Of a stretch of 64,000 bases of DNA, positions 12,761 through 23,144 are shown piece by piece (positions within the stretch are counted from its first letter, which is position 1; the number at the start of each line of letters is the position of its first letter). A program made the position numbers and the translations under genes. The notes below the pieces were generated by a model, which ran no database searches, was not told where the DNA came from, and saw nothing but the letters and a program-made list of their open reading frames with translations. The DNA comes from Fasciola hepatica (Eukaryota > Platyhelminthes > Trematoda > Plagiorchiida > Fasciolidae), in contig CANUEZ040000070.1 of assembly GCA_948099385.1 (NCBI GenBank), positions 306,001 through 370,000 on the forward strand, in the 5' to 3' direction.

Positions 12761-13479
12761 TAAGTACAGGTGACCGTGCACACGACACTAGTTGTAACAG
12801 TGCATTTTGCCATATCTATCCAACGTGGTTATCATACCTATATGACGGCTCAATTAAAATAATACCATGAAGCTGGTAATTCATAATAATATGCACAAAT
12901 TAGTTTCGTGACAGTATGCCGAGTACTGGACAGAAACAATAACATCGGTCTCAATGAGGTAAGCGCCGTTAAGTGGGCAGTTCATATGATGGATGATAGA
13001 TATTGAGAGCCACACCGTTGCACGAGAATCTTTTTGTGTATCGAACTTCTACGAGATCCATATAACTAGTTGTCCTAGCAGGCATGAAGATAAGACTACA
13101 TATCATGAAATGCGATGAATCTTATTTCTTAGTTCGGTTGCTGTTGAGTAATAGTAACCAGCACAGCCACAATCCAATAACCATTAATGGTTATTCCAAC
13201 TTAACTAGATTCATTGAAGTCTTTCACATCCAGGAGACCAAAGTGAATATACGAGATTAGACTACAAAACAATTAGCGATAAACAGTGTCCCAATGGGTT
13301 GTATACCGCTGGTCAGATACTATATGAGTTGATATTCGACTCGAGTATTTTTATGGAAGGCCATATTAAATTGACCAACATGGCCCGTGTATTCACAATG
13401 AACGAGTTCATGTTGGTTTATATACCACTAACAGTCCACTCGATTTGTGTAGACAGCTATATCCGACCACTTTGTGGTT

Positions 13480-14114
13480 AAAAAAGCACCTTCGAATGTA
13501 TAATTTGCAAATTCCGGTGTCGTTCGCCGATTTCCCAAGCGGACAAACATACGCAGTTTTTCTCGTAGGAATTCAGAAAGAGTCAAAATCTAACTACTGC
13601 CAATGTTTCCAGTAGTAATATTAGAAATTCGAAGATACAGGACTGTAAAAGTTCCCAAAGAGCACGCGTGCAAAACAGTCCATTCCGTGTGTAGTCTGAG
13701 GCATTTCGCATGTTTACGGATTTTCGTAGAGCCTCCGTCGATCCTGGATTTGATGGCTTTGCGTTCACTGGACCAGTCGGTAACCCCTTTAGACTTTATC
13801 CATTTATCCGGTGGATCAGCTTATATCCGACGAGATGATCGCGCAGTGTTACATTATCTAACGACGTATGGGGGTTCGATCCTCCAAGTTGGAATTTGAT
13901 GGTCATCCGGTGTTGATGAAGCGACGAGTATTTACGTACCACCAGTGAGAGGAAGTTCTGAAAGTGCTTCTCAGGACGGAATAATTCCGTGTCTTCACAA
14001 GTGGGAATTCATCCTCGTGGGCAATTCCGATTCTGGCGGAGGTGAAATGCGATGGACAAATATATCGAATTTGTGGTGAATACAGGCTAATTTCAATCCA
14101 CACTTACGGAGTTG
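13480..14114 (+). pseudogene. pol: Gypsy protease/RT relic in the spacer
   Basis: Frames with stops read KLEFDGHPVLMKRRVFTY (about 13885-13940), matching the EVDGDPVFVKQRVLL piece of the gag-pol relics. They continue into VLKVLL and IYRICGEYRLIS (about 14050-14095), the region before RT motif A. Upstream sequence (13480-13880) may be decayed protease. The reading is cut at about 14114 by a dispersed repeat and resumes at about 14800. It is diverged from the copies in the arms, so it is an independent copy of a related element. Confidence 0.65.
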
Positions 14115-14708
14115 CGCCGTAGCGTGGGTGAGTGTCTCAGGCTCCGAAATGGCTACTCGTCCTGAACACTTCTCTTAATGCCTCCAAGTTATCGTGCATC
14201 TAACATAGCCTCTGCTGAGGAAGTCCTACTCACTGCTTTCTCGTGGTTGAGGTGTTCACACTGAAGTGAGAGGACGAAAGCGAATGCCCGGCACTCTTCA
14301 CCGGGTTGGCTGACTAATATTTAGTCTAGAAGAGATGGGTAAAGCCTGATTCCAAACCAACAACGGGTGGAGTACGAGGCGTACAACAGTGTGCTCACCG
14401 GCATCTATGGCGGAGAGGTGCACTGGATACCCAGGATATTTAGCCTCATCCGAAGGGCGAATGAACAGAGGACTCAGTCACCGGCCCCCAGTGGGTTACG
14501 GACTCCACGTTTCTCCCCGCTGCCTGAAGGTTCAAGCTTTGGATAGCTAAAAGCTCGGGTTGTGGATCCCTAAGGAAGCCACCTGCTTTGGCTTGGGCAA
14601 CCTGATAATATCACGCTCACAAACAAATCATGGACTCGGACTATCCACCCCTCCCCTCCCCGATTGTACCATGTTTTATTTTGTACACAGTCTGGAATCA
14701 GAGAGGTA
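14115..14708 (+). repeat. Dispersed repeat interrupting the Gypsy RT
   Basis: Positions 14115-14500 match 49297-49670 in the same orientation at roughly 75% by eye, sharing words such as tctgctgagga, gattccaaaccaac and cctcatccgaagggc. It splits a Gypsy RT: the reading stops before it and resumes after the AT tract that follows it. The 49.3 kb copy lies about 460 bp upstream of an RTE endonuclease, so this could be the 5' leader of that LINE family, but that is inference. Confidence 0.65.

Positions 14709-14790
<82 letters not shown>
14709..14790. repeat. (AT)n microsatellite, about 82 bp
   Basis: This pure AT tract sits exactly between the dispersed repeat and the resumed RT reading, as if it grew from the 3' tail of the inserted repeat. 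Confidence 0.98.
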
Positions 14791-14794
<4 letters not shown>

Positions 14795-15730
14795 CAACAT
14801 TTGTTGAGCCGGAGGTATCCATGAAATACAATCTCGTCAGCAAATACTTCTCAAAATTTGACCTGACTCACGCGTACTTATACATCCCGCTGCACACAGA
14901 TTCCAAAACAGCCATCAACACTCACTGGGGTAAGTTACAATAGAATTTCTTATGGCTCAGTTTGCAAATGTCTTCTGGGATATTCCGGGCTGCGATTGAC
15001 GAGGTGATATTCGGTATCGATGGCGTGATCGCATATCAGGAGGATGTGCTAACATTTAGATCCACGAAGGAATAGCATAACAGCCGATTGTAACAGCTCC
15101 TGGAGAGGTTCGTGGGTAGAAACATTTCAACCAAAGCGACCAAAAGCGAATTCGATGTCACCTAATCACACTTACTCGATTTCACTGTTATTTCAAACAG
15201 ATACCAATCAGATCCAGATCATCTCCAGCCACCAACTGGAATTGAGTCAACCATGAATCGGGCACTTTTGCGATCAATCTTTGGATGCCGGCAGTACTCT
15301 TCCCTATTCACTCAAAATTTCGTGACACGAGCCCGCCCACTGATTTTGGACCGATAGTCCGACGTGTCGCAGTGCGACGAGTAACGTGAAAAGACACTGC
15401 GCTGTCCTATACAAACTATCGTTGACCAACCAGTACTAGCCCCACTCGCGCCATCTAAACAGACCTTGCTGATCACCAACGCTTCTGAAGCGAGGATTGG
15501 AGCAGTTCTGGAACAAGATACCCAATAGTCTGTTTATTGTGTATTCTCAGTGCTGCAGTGAAGGGTTATTCCTAGAGGCAGGAAAAAGCTTTGGCCATTA
15601 GCTGGGTGGTACGTAGATGACACAAGTTTCTACTTGGACTAAAGTTCACGAAGGTCACCGACCGCTGAGCTCTTCAGCCCGTATATAACCTAAGCAAATC
15701 TATCAGCAAATCCACGACTACTAAGCTTCA
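14791..15730 (+). pseudogene. pol: Gypsy RT-RNase H relic spanning the arm breakpoint
   Basis: Pieces in shifting frames read KYFSKFDLTHAYLYIPL (about 14845-14895, RT motif A with its aspartate), then FGIDGVIAYQEDVLTF (15010-15060, a decayed active-site box), CRQYSSLFTQNFVTRARPL (about 15290-15345) and LLITNASEARIGAVLEQD (about 15468-15522, start of RNase H). The reading crosses 15012 without a break. The part from 15201 on is also in the third copy at 31631-33012. Multiple stops make it inactive. Confidence 0.75.
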
Positions 15731-16559
15731 GTGATAGATAACTTTTGGGTACTCATAGAAAGAATGCAATCACAGCGAACGTGCACTAGTGAACTGTTCA
15801 CGACCACAAAATCCGTACCCAGTGAAACATTTCTTACATTGTATTCCTTCTACCTTTGAACTTTACGAAACTGCGGCACGATTTCCCAGCTGCTTCGAGA
15901 ATTTACAAGACTGATCGAGACCTTCCCATGAAGATGGTGCAGCCCAAAAACAGAGGTTTTCCCCCATTCATTCTGTGGTGTCCATTGCACGGACTATTGC
16001 GATGTTTGACAAGAACCTCTATACGGTCGTGTCCACGCATGCTCCAGATTCGTGGTAGTGAAAGAAAGTAGTTGTTTTTATTTCATTTTCGCTTTTGTCA
16101 ACAGGGAGATAGTATTTCACTGAAGAACAAGAAATTCTCGCATGTTTATGAGCCTTCGAAAAGTGGCATCTGTACTTATTTTGGCCTCCGTTCGTATTAT
16201 GTACTGGTCTCTCGGCACTTGTTAGAATTCTCAGTCGTGTTAAAAAATGTCAACAACTTCTGATAACAAATCGGTATTACACCTAACTCCAAGAATCGAG
16301 TGACCGACAGTTTGTCACGCCCACCACTACAAAAATCAAATGTGAATGATGATACCAAATAAATCAAGATAATAGTTACTCTAGATAAGATTCATATTGG
16401 AGCAACTAGCATAAATATTCTGAAAGAAATTTCCCAAGCCGATTCAACTGTAAGTTGAATGCCTTAGTTCCTGATGACATAATGGCCAGAAAAACATTCA
16501 ATTCCAGTTGAACTTATTCCATACTTAGTTCTCCACAATGAACTATCAGTTGTCGACGA

Positions 16560-19023
16560 ATGTGTCATGCGCGGTGATCGATACGTTGTACCGCATAGTT
16601 TAATCTCATCGTTCATATGATGAACAGTCTGTCAAATGATTCCGATGACAGTCCATATCAGTAGAATTATAGTGTTCACAACTGAAACAGCTGCAAGTAG
16701 CCAAAAGTCAGACAATCGTTGTGGATAAAAAACAAATTCAACGGAGTATACTCGCGATCAGAGAATCAATGACACCACTGTGCACTAGTTTCTCATCCAC
16801 GAAAGTCTTCCAAACGGATTAAATATGTGTGCCAAGATGTTCACACGGTCGTGGGGCTCATGATTTTCATGAATATGTTTTCTACTTTATATTAACTCAT
16901 TTAACAAGGAAGCCAACTGAGGCTTCCAGTGAAAACTTAATATCTCATCCAAATTTAGTTGAGTCTCTCTTCCGCTGACTGCTGAACCACACTCTGCTAT
17001 TTGTATCCTCATCTTTTAACCTCCAATTTCATATTTTACTTCATCTTCGATTCCGCGATTCTACTCGACAAGAAATATGAACTCAGTCATTTGAAGAGTA
17101 TTGCGAGGATGCAGGTGGAATGAGGGAAATAAAATACCTCATTTCGACTTGCAGTTCTCCAAAAAGTGAGTCATATTAGTAGCATTTTACAGTAAATATT
17201 ATTCTAACATTCTATGGGAACCCTATTTTACAACCAATCTAATTAATAATTTCACAGATTTTGACTTTAAATCAGTTCTTCCGGGGCAGCCTTCGCAATA
17301 GCCGACCAAGTTATTTCAACGTGGAAGTGTCCGAGCATAGATGTTTTGCTTTGAGTGAACAAAACACATAAGCACGCCACTGAAATGTCAGCCAAATAGA
17401 ACAATGTTATTTATCTTATTTAGTTCATTCTAATGATAAACTGCAAAACAGTTCTGTTAATTCTTTTAGATGCGTATTTCATAACTACTCCTCAATTTTT
17501 GATTTCGTTCTAAGACCACTATTACAACAAATGTGTCATTCCTTTGATGGCTCAACTATCTCATTGGCATAATGTACCGACCATTTTAGGGATGCTTCCG
17601 AAGCATTTGACTGGCTTGCAAGTCGTCCGGATCCCTAATTAGTAAATCTCGCCTTCCTCAAGTTGCAGTATTCACGTCCTTTGTCCCATATTTAAGTTGT
17701 CCACCTCCCGTCGTGCTCTTCTAGAACTGTAATTAACTATGCTAATTTTATACCTATTTGTCATACTGTATCAATAGAAGAGAGAAATTTAATAAACTAT
17801 CTGATTATCTTCAAAACATTGTCAGCTATTCTGAACAGGGTGATCAATCTCTCAAACCTTTCAAGTTTTCTGAATTTTCCTTCACTCCACTTCGACCATC
17901 TTCCCCGAATGTGTACTCCGTGCACAATTCGATTACACGGAGTTGAATTTAGTAACTACTCCATAGTGACGCTGAGCACTATTCTTTTCATGTTGTTACT
18001 TGCTTGCACGAACTGCTCCGACTTATCCTTCGAGTCCGACAGCCCAAGCAATTCTATGTGACAATTATCAACACACTTTATCTCTCGTAGCACCGATAAT
18101 ACGGTAACTATGTGGACACAAAAATGCCATTTTTTATCAATGTGATTACCAATTTTTTTCTCTTTTTCCTCTATTGTCTTCATTTAGATTCCCATAAAAT
18201 AGGCCGTTTTTGACCAGCAGTGATGCAGTGAAGCAGTGAAAACAGTTTGGTTCTGAACCGAGTGTCCTGATCATTCAGTTGGGTATTTTCAATTGATTCT
18301 GCTTTAAATCTACATTCACTTTCTTCTTTGTTTCTCAACGGATTTCACAAAACCTATTCTATATCTCGCTTGTAATGTTTTCCATGTTGTCAACGCAGGA
18401 TTCGAGGTATTCATGTAGTCAGTCGTACACCTTCCAAACAGTTTTCGAGCTCATCAACAATATATTCAAAGCTTGTGAAAAACTTCGTGATTCAGTGCTG
18501 AGTTTCGTACGATACACTTGAGTTGAGAACGGCTTACTTTCAAGTTAAGCAGGTATAGTCACATTTATCCTGTCATGATGCAGTGTTTCCATTCCTCTGC
18601 CGTAAGAGGAACAACAAGCCATTCTAAAATCTTCCCCTCATCCAGCCACGTTAGATGACCTAATACACCTCCAATATTAGCCAGTCTCATCGCACAGTTG
18701 GTGTCGTTCCTTTCTTCACTGTGCATTTTTCATTCGAAAACCACGCTAGCATTATCGGTGCAATCGACGTAATCGATACTAGACTGAGGTTTGGGCGTGA
18801 AAGGTGGAGTCCAAAGGACGGTCAGCTAAACAAATATTCATCAATCCCACACACTACTCGCAAGTAACTGCGTGATAATATACACTATATTTATTCTAAT
18901 GATACTCACTGGAGCTGTGGTTACATGTGAGCTGGGTTCAGTCAGCTACTTCTAGAATATCTGACTACTCTACTGTGGGTTCGTCCCGTAATCCACGGAG
19001 GTTATCTAATTTTGACATCTTGC
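16560..19023. other. Unrecognised right-arm DNA
   Basis: This is the partner of left-arm 8720-11180. No gene family is recognised, and short frames here mirror those of the left arm. Confidence 0.55.
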
Positions 19024-19035
19024 AATTTTTTAGTG
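19024..19035. repeat. PLE target-site duplication, left copy
   Basis: aattttttagtg. The empty site in the left arm reads aaatttttagtg on the same strand, which is 11 of 12 identical. Confidence 0.9.
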
Positions 19036-19093
19036 AAAAAAAACGTGTAACACGAAGAAATTTCTTTTCGATATATCACTTCAGGCATTGACA
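19036..19093 (+). repeat. PLE inverted repeat, 5' copy
   Basis: This 58 bp starts with eight A's and ends with ggcattgaca. Its reverse complement is at 20895-20951 with one mismatch over the 50 bp core and one A fewer. The repeat overlaps the first codons of the coding frame. Confidence 0.92.
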
Positions 19094-20647
19094 CAAGAAG
19101 CCGAGACTAAGCTGACAGAGATCTTGAAGCAGCTTAAGTCAGAAAACACTATTTCCAAAACACTGTACGACAAGCTTGTGCCCTGCGGCTCACAACCACC
19201 TAGACTCTATGGGTTACCAAAAGTACACAAACCAAATGTACCCCTAAGACCGGTGATTGACATGAGCACCTCAGCCTATCACGCCACAGCTCAGTGGATT
19301 GCAGAAATTCTTGAACCTGTGCGCAAGTCACTAGCGAAGTATAGTGTGAAAGATTTGTTCTCTTTTGTGGAGATGATAAAACATCAGGACCTGTCTGAAC
19401 GGACTATGCTTTCCCTAGATGTTGAATCCCTATTCACAAACGTTCCGTTGATCGAGACGGTAGAATTCATCTGTCAATACTTGACCGATAATGATATCAA
19501 ACTCGACATTCCTGTAGCTAAGCTAAAAGAACTAATTCTTAGATGTACATGGAATATACAATTTCTGTACAGCGGAAAATACTACAGGCAGAAAGACGGG
19601 GTAGCAATGGGATCACCACTTGGACCCCTTCTGGCTGATATATTCTTAGCAAAACTCGAAAGTGGACCACTACGTAGCACGATTGACAGTCTATATATGT
19701 ACACCAGATACGTGGACGACACTTTCATAATTTGCGACTCAAAAAAAGACATTACCGAACTACTGCGAACATTCAACAACGCCCACGCAATGACCACATT
19801 TACAGTGGAAGTAGAGACGGACAATTTCCTCGCCTTTCTTGATGTGGGATTGCGTAGAATGGAGGACGGACATATAGAAAGGAGGGTGTATCGGAAATGT
19901 ACATGGTTGGGGCAATACACACATTTCCTAAGTTTTGTCCCCCTACGATACAAAAGAAACCTTGTGAGCTGTCTGACCTACAGAGCAAGAAACATCTGTA
20001 GCCCTGACACGATTGCCCAAGAACTCGAACACATACGCGGTACATTACTAAAAAACGGCTATCCAGAACCGTTCATTCGTCAACATATGGGAGAGAGGAG
20101 ACACAAAATGAAAGTTCAAATGGCCAAGAAAAAGGATATTTTTCTAACTGTCCCGTTCAAAGGTGACAAAACCTTAGAAATACTAGAGCTGCGCATATCC
20201 AAGACCCTCAGGAAGTCTTTCCCCGCTGCACATGTCCGAATCTTAACAAATACGAAGCCTTTCATTGTTCAACAATCCAAGGACAGGTTGCCTCATCAGT
20301 CTCAATCTTTTGTTCTATATCAGTTTACGTGTTCTTGTAGTGCACAGTATATTGGACATACGACGAGACGCCTGTCGAAGAGGATATCAGAACACGTCCC
20401 GGCTTCTTTACGCAAAGGTACAGTCCGGACTATCAATAGCGCAATCCTACAACATCTGGCGGATAGCGGACACCAAATCGACACGGTGACAGCTTTTAGA
20501 CCAGTCCTGACAACTCCCAGAATTCACGCGAAAGGATTACGCAGGCGGTTGCTGATGACGTCAGAAGCCACAGCAATTCGGCTCTTGAAGCCGGATTTGT
20601 GTAAGCAACGTAACCTCGTGCAACAGTTGTTGTTGCCGTGGCCGTAA
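19088..20647 (+). CDS. Penelope-like reverse transcriptase with GIY-YIG endonuclease, 5' truncated
   Basis: The 519-codon product would copy element RNA at a nick made by its own endonuclease. Visible RT parts are RLYGLPKVHK (residues 39-48), motif A LSLDVESLFTNV with Asp111, motif B GVAMGSPLGPLLADIF (171-186) and the YVDD active site (208-211). A linker follows (RNLVSCLTYRARNIC...PFKGD), then a GIY-YIG domain: FTCSCSAQYIG (413-423), TTRRLSKRISEH (425-436) and a likely catalytic Glu494 in SEATAIRLLKP. It ends in LLLPWP. The N-terminal domain with the DKG motif, seen in the copy at 41549, is missing. The frame opens at TTG 19088 inside the inverted repeat, with an in-frame stop at 19031, so no natural start is present. 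Key catalytic residues are intact, and it is the best-preserved coding sequence in the window. Confidence 0.92.
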   Translation: MTQEAETKLTEILKQLKSENTISKTLYDKLVPCGSQPPRLYGLPKVHKPNVPLRPVIDMSTSAYHATAQWIAEILEPVRKSLAKYSVKDLFSFVEMIKHQDLSERTMLSLDVESLFTNVPLIETVEFICQYLTDNDIKLDIPVAKLKELILRCTWNIQFLYSGKYYRQKDGVAMGSPLGPLLADIFLAKLESGPLRSTIDSLYMYTRYVDDTFIICDSKKDITELLRTFNNAHAMTTFTVEVETDNFLAFLDVGLRRMEDGHIERRVYRKCTWLGQYTHFLSFVPLRYKRNLVSCLTYRARNICSPDTIAQELEHIRGTLLKNGYPEPFIRQHMGERRHKMKVQMAKKKDIFLTVPFKGDKTLEILELRISKTLRKSFPAAHVRILTNTKPFIVQQSKDRLPHQSQSFVLYQFTCSCSAQYIGHTTRRLSKRISEHVPASLRKGTVRTINSAILQHLADSGHQIDTVTAFRPVLTTPRIHAKGLRRRLLMTSEATAIRLLKPDLCKQRNLVQQLLLPWP

Positions 20648-20894
20648 CAAGTGATTCTCTTATGGTTCCATTGTACCAATTCTCCCCAGCCCCACACCCC
20701 TTTTTCACACCTTTGTTTTTCAAACCTGTCTTTTCACGCCATTTGGTTACACATTTCGCACTTATCGTCGTTCATACAACGAACAAGATTCATCAAGTTG
20801 AAGCATGTTGTCGAGTTACCGGATTTGTTGCACATTTACTCACTCCCTGCTATCTTTAGCTGCATATATACCCTCTTTTACCCAGTACTATATA

Positions 20895-20951
20895 TGTCAA
20901 TGCCTGAAGTGATATATCGAAAATAAATTTCTTCGTGTTACACGTTTTTTT
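20895..20951 (-). repeat. PLE inverted repeat, 3' copy
   Basis: This 57 bp starts tgtcaatgcctg and ends cacgttttttt. It lies downstream of the coding frame and includes the word ctgaagt...cgaaaa, which resembles part of a hammerhead core. It also contains an AATAAA signal (aaaataaattt, near 20921). Confidence 0.92.
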
Positions 20952-20981
20952 CATGAATCGATGGGCGTATTCTATGAATAG

Positions 20982-20993
20982 AATTTTTTAGTG
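20982..20993. repeat. PLE target-site duplication, right copy
   Basis: aattttttagtg, identical to 19024-19035, followed by gtaaaacctgg as in the empty left-arm site. Confidence 0.9.
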
Positions 20994-21240
20994 GTAAAAC
21001 CTGGAATTCGACGGATATGGACTTTCATCGTAATTGTTTTACGGACTGCAAACGCGTTGGTTATCCCAGGCATAGTTCACACTAGAGCACACATAAGAGA
21101 ATAATGTTTCGAGGGGTGCTTTGGAAGACGCATCGATAAAAGGCCTCGTTTCTTCAGCAGACTATACAATGTAGTGAAGGCCTACAACCAAAACCTGATG
21201 GCCAAAAGGATGTCCTGAAAAACGGAGAAACACGGCAATT
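20994..21240. other. Right-arm DNA between PLE and LTR
   Basis: This is the partner of left-arm 8460-8706. No feature is recognised. Confidence 0.5.
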
Positions 21241-21563
21241 TGTTGGACAAGTGTATTGATTCGAATGCCTCCCCACGCAGTCCAGTACGCTATAGCTTCA
21301 CTTGCAGTATCCAGCCAATCAGGTGAAGCTGGATCGTAACTGTTAGATCGTGTAGATACAGCGAAGTTGCCTTGTGATTTATCAGCACGTTATCTGCCAA
21401 TAAAAGCATGCCTATTTTTGTAAATAAACGTGTGAGCACCAACCAAATGTAACAAAATACATTCGTGCTGTTCTTGTCTATTCGTGTCGTTCTTCCAGTG
21501 CGCGTAGTCCGGGTCCAGGTTATTTCATTATGTACGATTACCCGGTTAAATACGATTCTTACA
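21241..21563 (+). mobile_element. Probable 5' LTR of the gag-pol relic, right-arm copy
   Basis: The 323 bp stretch starts tgttgg and ends ttaca. It has two AATAAA-like signals (near 21400 and 21423) and is followed by actggcgtcacggcatgg, a plausible primer-binding site, with gag starting just after. No second copy of this LTR lies in the window, so the ends are inferred from the TG...CA rule and position only. Confidence 0.5.
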
Positions 21564-21585
21564 ACTGGCGTCACGGCATGGAGTC
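21564..21585 (+). promoter_or_regulatory. Putative primer-binding site
   Basis: The word TGGCGTCACG directly follows the inferred LTR end. The same word, TGGCGTCACG, follows the diverged minus-strand LTR near 51535-51548. The shared word at the expected position in two elements supports a tRNA primer site; I have not matched it to a tRNA. Confidence 0.45.
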
Positions 21586-23140
21586 ATTGACCTTTGAACA
21601 TTTGAACTTGCACAGTAATCCATCCTAAATCGAAGAATGGGTCGAACGATTCAAGCTCTGGTGTAGTCTTCGTAACAGAGCTAAGCAAGATCACACGGCC
21701 TTTTCCTCACTGCGGGTGGCCGCGATTTGTATTCGTTGTCCAAGAACTTGTCATAATCCGATGCGCCCGCAAAACTACCGCTTGAGAGACTGAAAGAACT
21801 TCTGCTGAATTTTGTTATGCCAATCAATTTCCAGGTCACCGAACGCGTGAAATTAAATTCACTGGGACGAGGACAGAACTCGTTTCGTCACAAATCCATT
21901 CTACAACTGAATCAACAAGCTGCGTGCTGCAGCTATGGTGATCGGTTGGGGAAATGCTTTTTAATCGACTGATTGCCGGAATCAACAACATCACGCTACA
22001 GCTGCGCTTACTGGAACAGAATAGCTTGGACTTTTCAGAGGCTTGCAGAATCTGCGAGCAATTGGATCACTTGCAATCTTCCACCACACCCGAGACAACA
22101 ATTTTGTTTCAACAAAAGACGTCCAAGCCAATGCACCCGCACCGTAACCACCAGGCACACGTCAACCAGTCATGCCATTTCGATGTTGCCGTATCTCACA
22201 AACCGGTGAACAGAAGCATTTCATGCGGAGATTTCCATTTGCGCTCAACATGTCGATTCCGTCAAGTCGAACGCCATGCATGTGGCAAAGCTGGTCACAT
22301 AAGAAAGGTATGCCGCCGATCCAAGTGCAACATGATAGAAGTGACCGAAACGAATAAACCCGAAGATACCAAACCCATCTACACATTGAAGACCACCGGT
22401 CAGAACGACCAATTCCTATACAAACCGGTGTTGTTTGAATGCGGATTTCAGCATGAGTTCATTGTGGTTATGGGAAGTTGTGATTCCATCATTCCTGAGA
22501 AGATCTTGAAGGTGAGTTTCTTCCTGGACAACGATAAAAACTACTGGAATACTCATTCAGAGTGTAATCGGCCACCAACTCACGCTGTTGGGTGAAACGA
22601 CCCTGATAATACAATCCAAGCAACAGCCGTACGTCCCAGTCCGCTTCCTGATTTCAGTTGATAGTCCGTCTATTATGGGATTGAATGGATCGTGAGCTGT
22701 GATTCACAATCTTTAATTTCACACAGAGTCATCCACCCCCGTTTATCTTGTGATTATCCAACAGCTAGTGATACATTGCTCCAACAATCGTGGTGGAATG
22801 GCGGTGGAGCCGTAAAGTTGGAAGTCGATGGTGATCCGGTGTTCGTTAAACAAAGAGTGTTGTTGTATGGTCAAAGTGAAGAGGTTCTAAAGGCAATAAG
22901 AAAAAATGGAACAGAATAGCATGATCACCCCAAGTCCATTCGTCTTCTTGGGCTACTCTTATAGTTGTGGCAATAAAAAGCGATAGGAAAAAGCTACGTA
23001 TTTGTGGGGACCACAGACTTACTTTGAATTCACGACTACGAAGACGTGCGGTGACTACTGTGGAACCGGAAGACTCCATGAAATCCATGCTCGGCACCAA
23101 GATTGAAGATTGATCTCGCTGAAACATACCAGCGAATTCC
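21575..23140 (+). pseudogene. gag-pol: Gypsy gag-protease-RT relic, right-arm copy
   Basis: This is the reverse-complement partner of 6560-8125. Gag begins close to the probable primer-binding site at 21564. Pieces such as EEWVERFKLWCSLRNRAKQD (about 21630-21690) resemble helminth Gypsy gag. The 213-codon open part at 21954-22595 carries the zinc knuckles; the first is altered relative to the left copy (RSISCGDFHLRSTC, first cysteine changed to serine). The protease lacks DTG. RT fragments follow at 22692-23140 with stops and shifts, and the sequence breaks before the RT active site. Confidence 0.85.
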
Positions 23141-23144
23141 GCTG

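Larger units (their letters stand above)
12761..15011. other. Spacer between the inverted-repeat arms
   Basis: This is 2.25 kb of sequence present once. Positions 12761-13480 contain nothing I recognise. From about 13480 to the right arm there is a Gypsy protease/RT relic on the plus strand, interrupted by a dispersed repeat and an AT microsatellite (14115-14790). A spacer of this size between near-identical arms could let the arms extrude or recombine, or it could mark an artificial join. Confidence 0.85.
19036..20981 (+). mobile_element. Penelope-like element inserted in the right arm only
   Basis: This 1,946 bp element is absent from the matching site of the left arm (8707-8718). It is flanked by the 12 bp duplication aattttttagtg at 19024-19035 and 20982-20993. 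The element plus one duplicate is 1,958 bp, which equals the shift in pairing sum from 29700 to 27742. It carries near-perfect inverted repeats of about 57 bp at 19036-19093 and 20895-20951, then 30 bp of unique sequence before the second target copy. It encodes one 519-codon frame and is 5' truncated relative to full PLEs. Confidence 0.93.
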
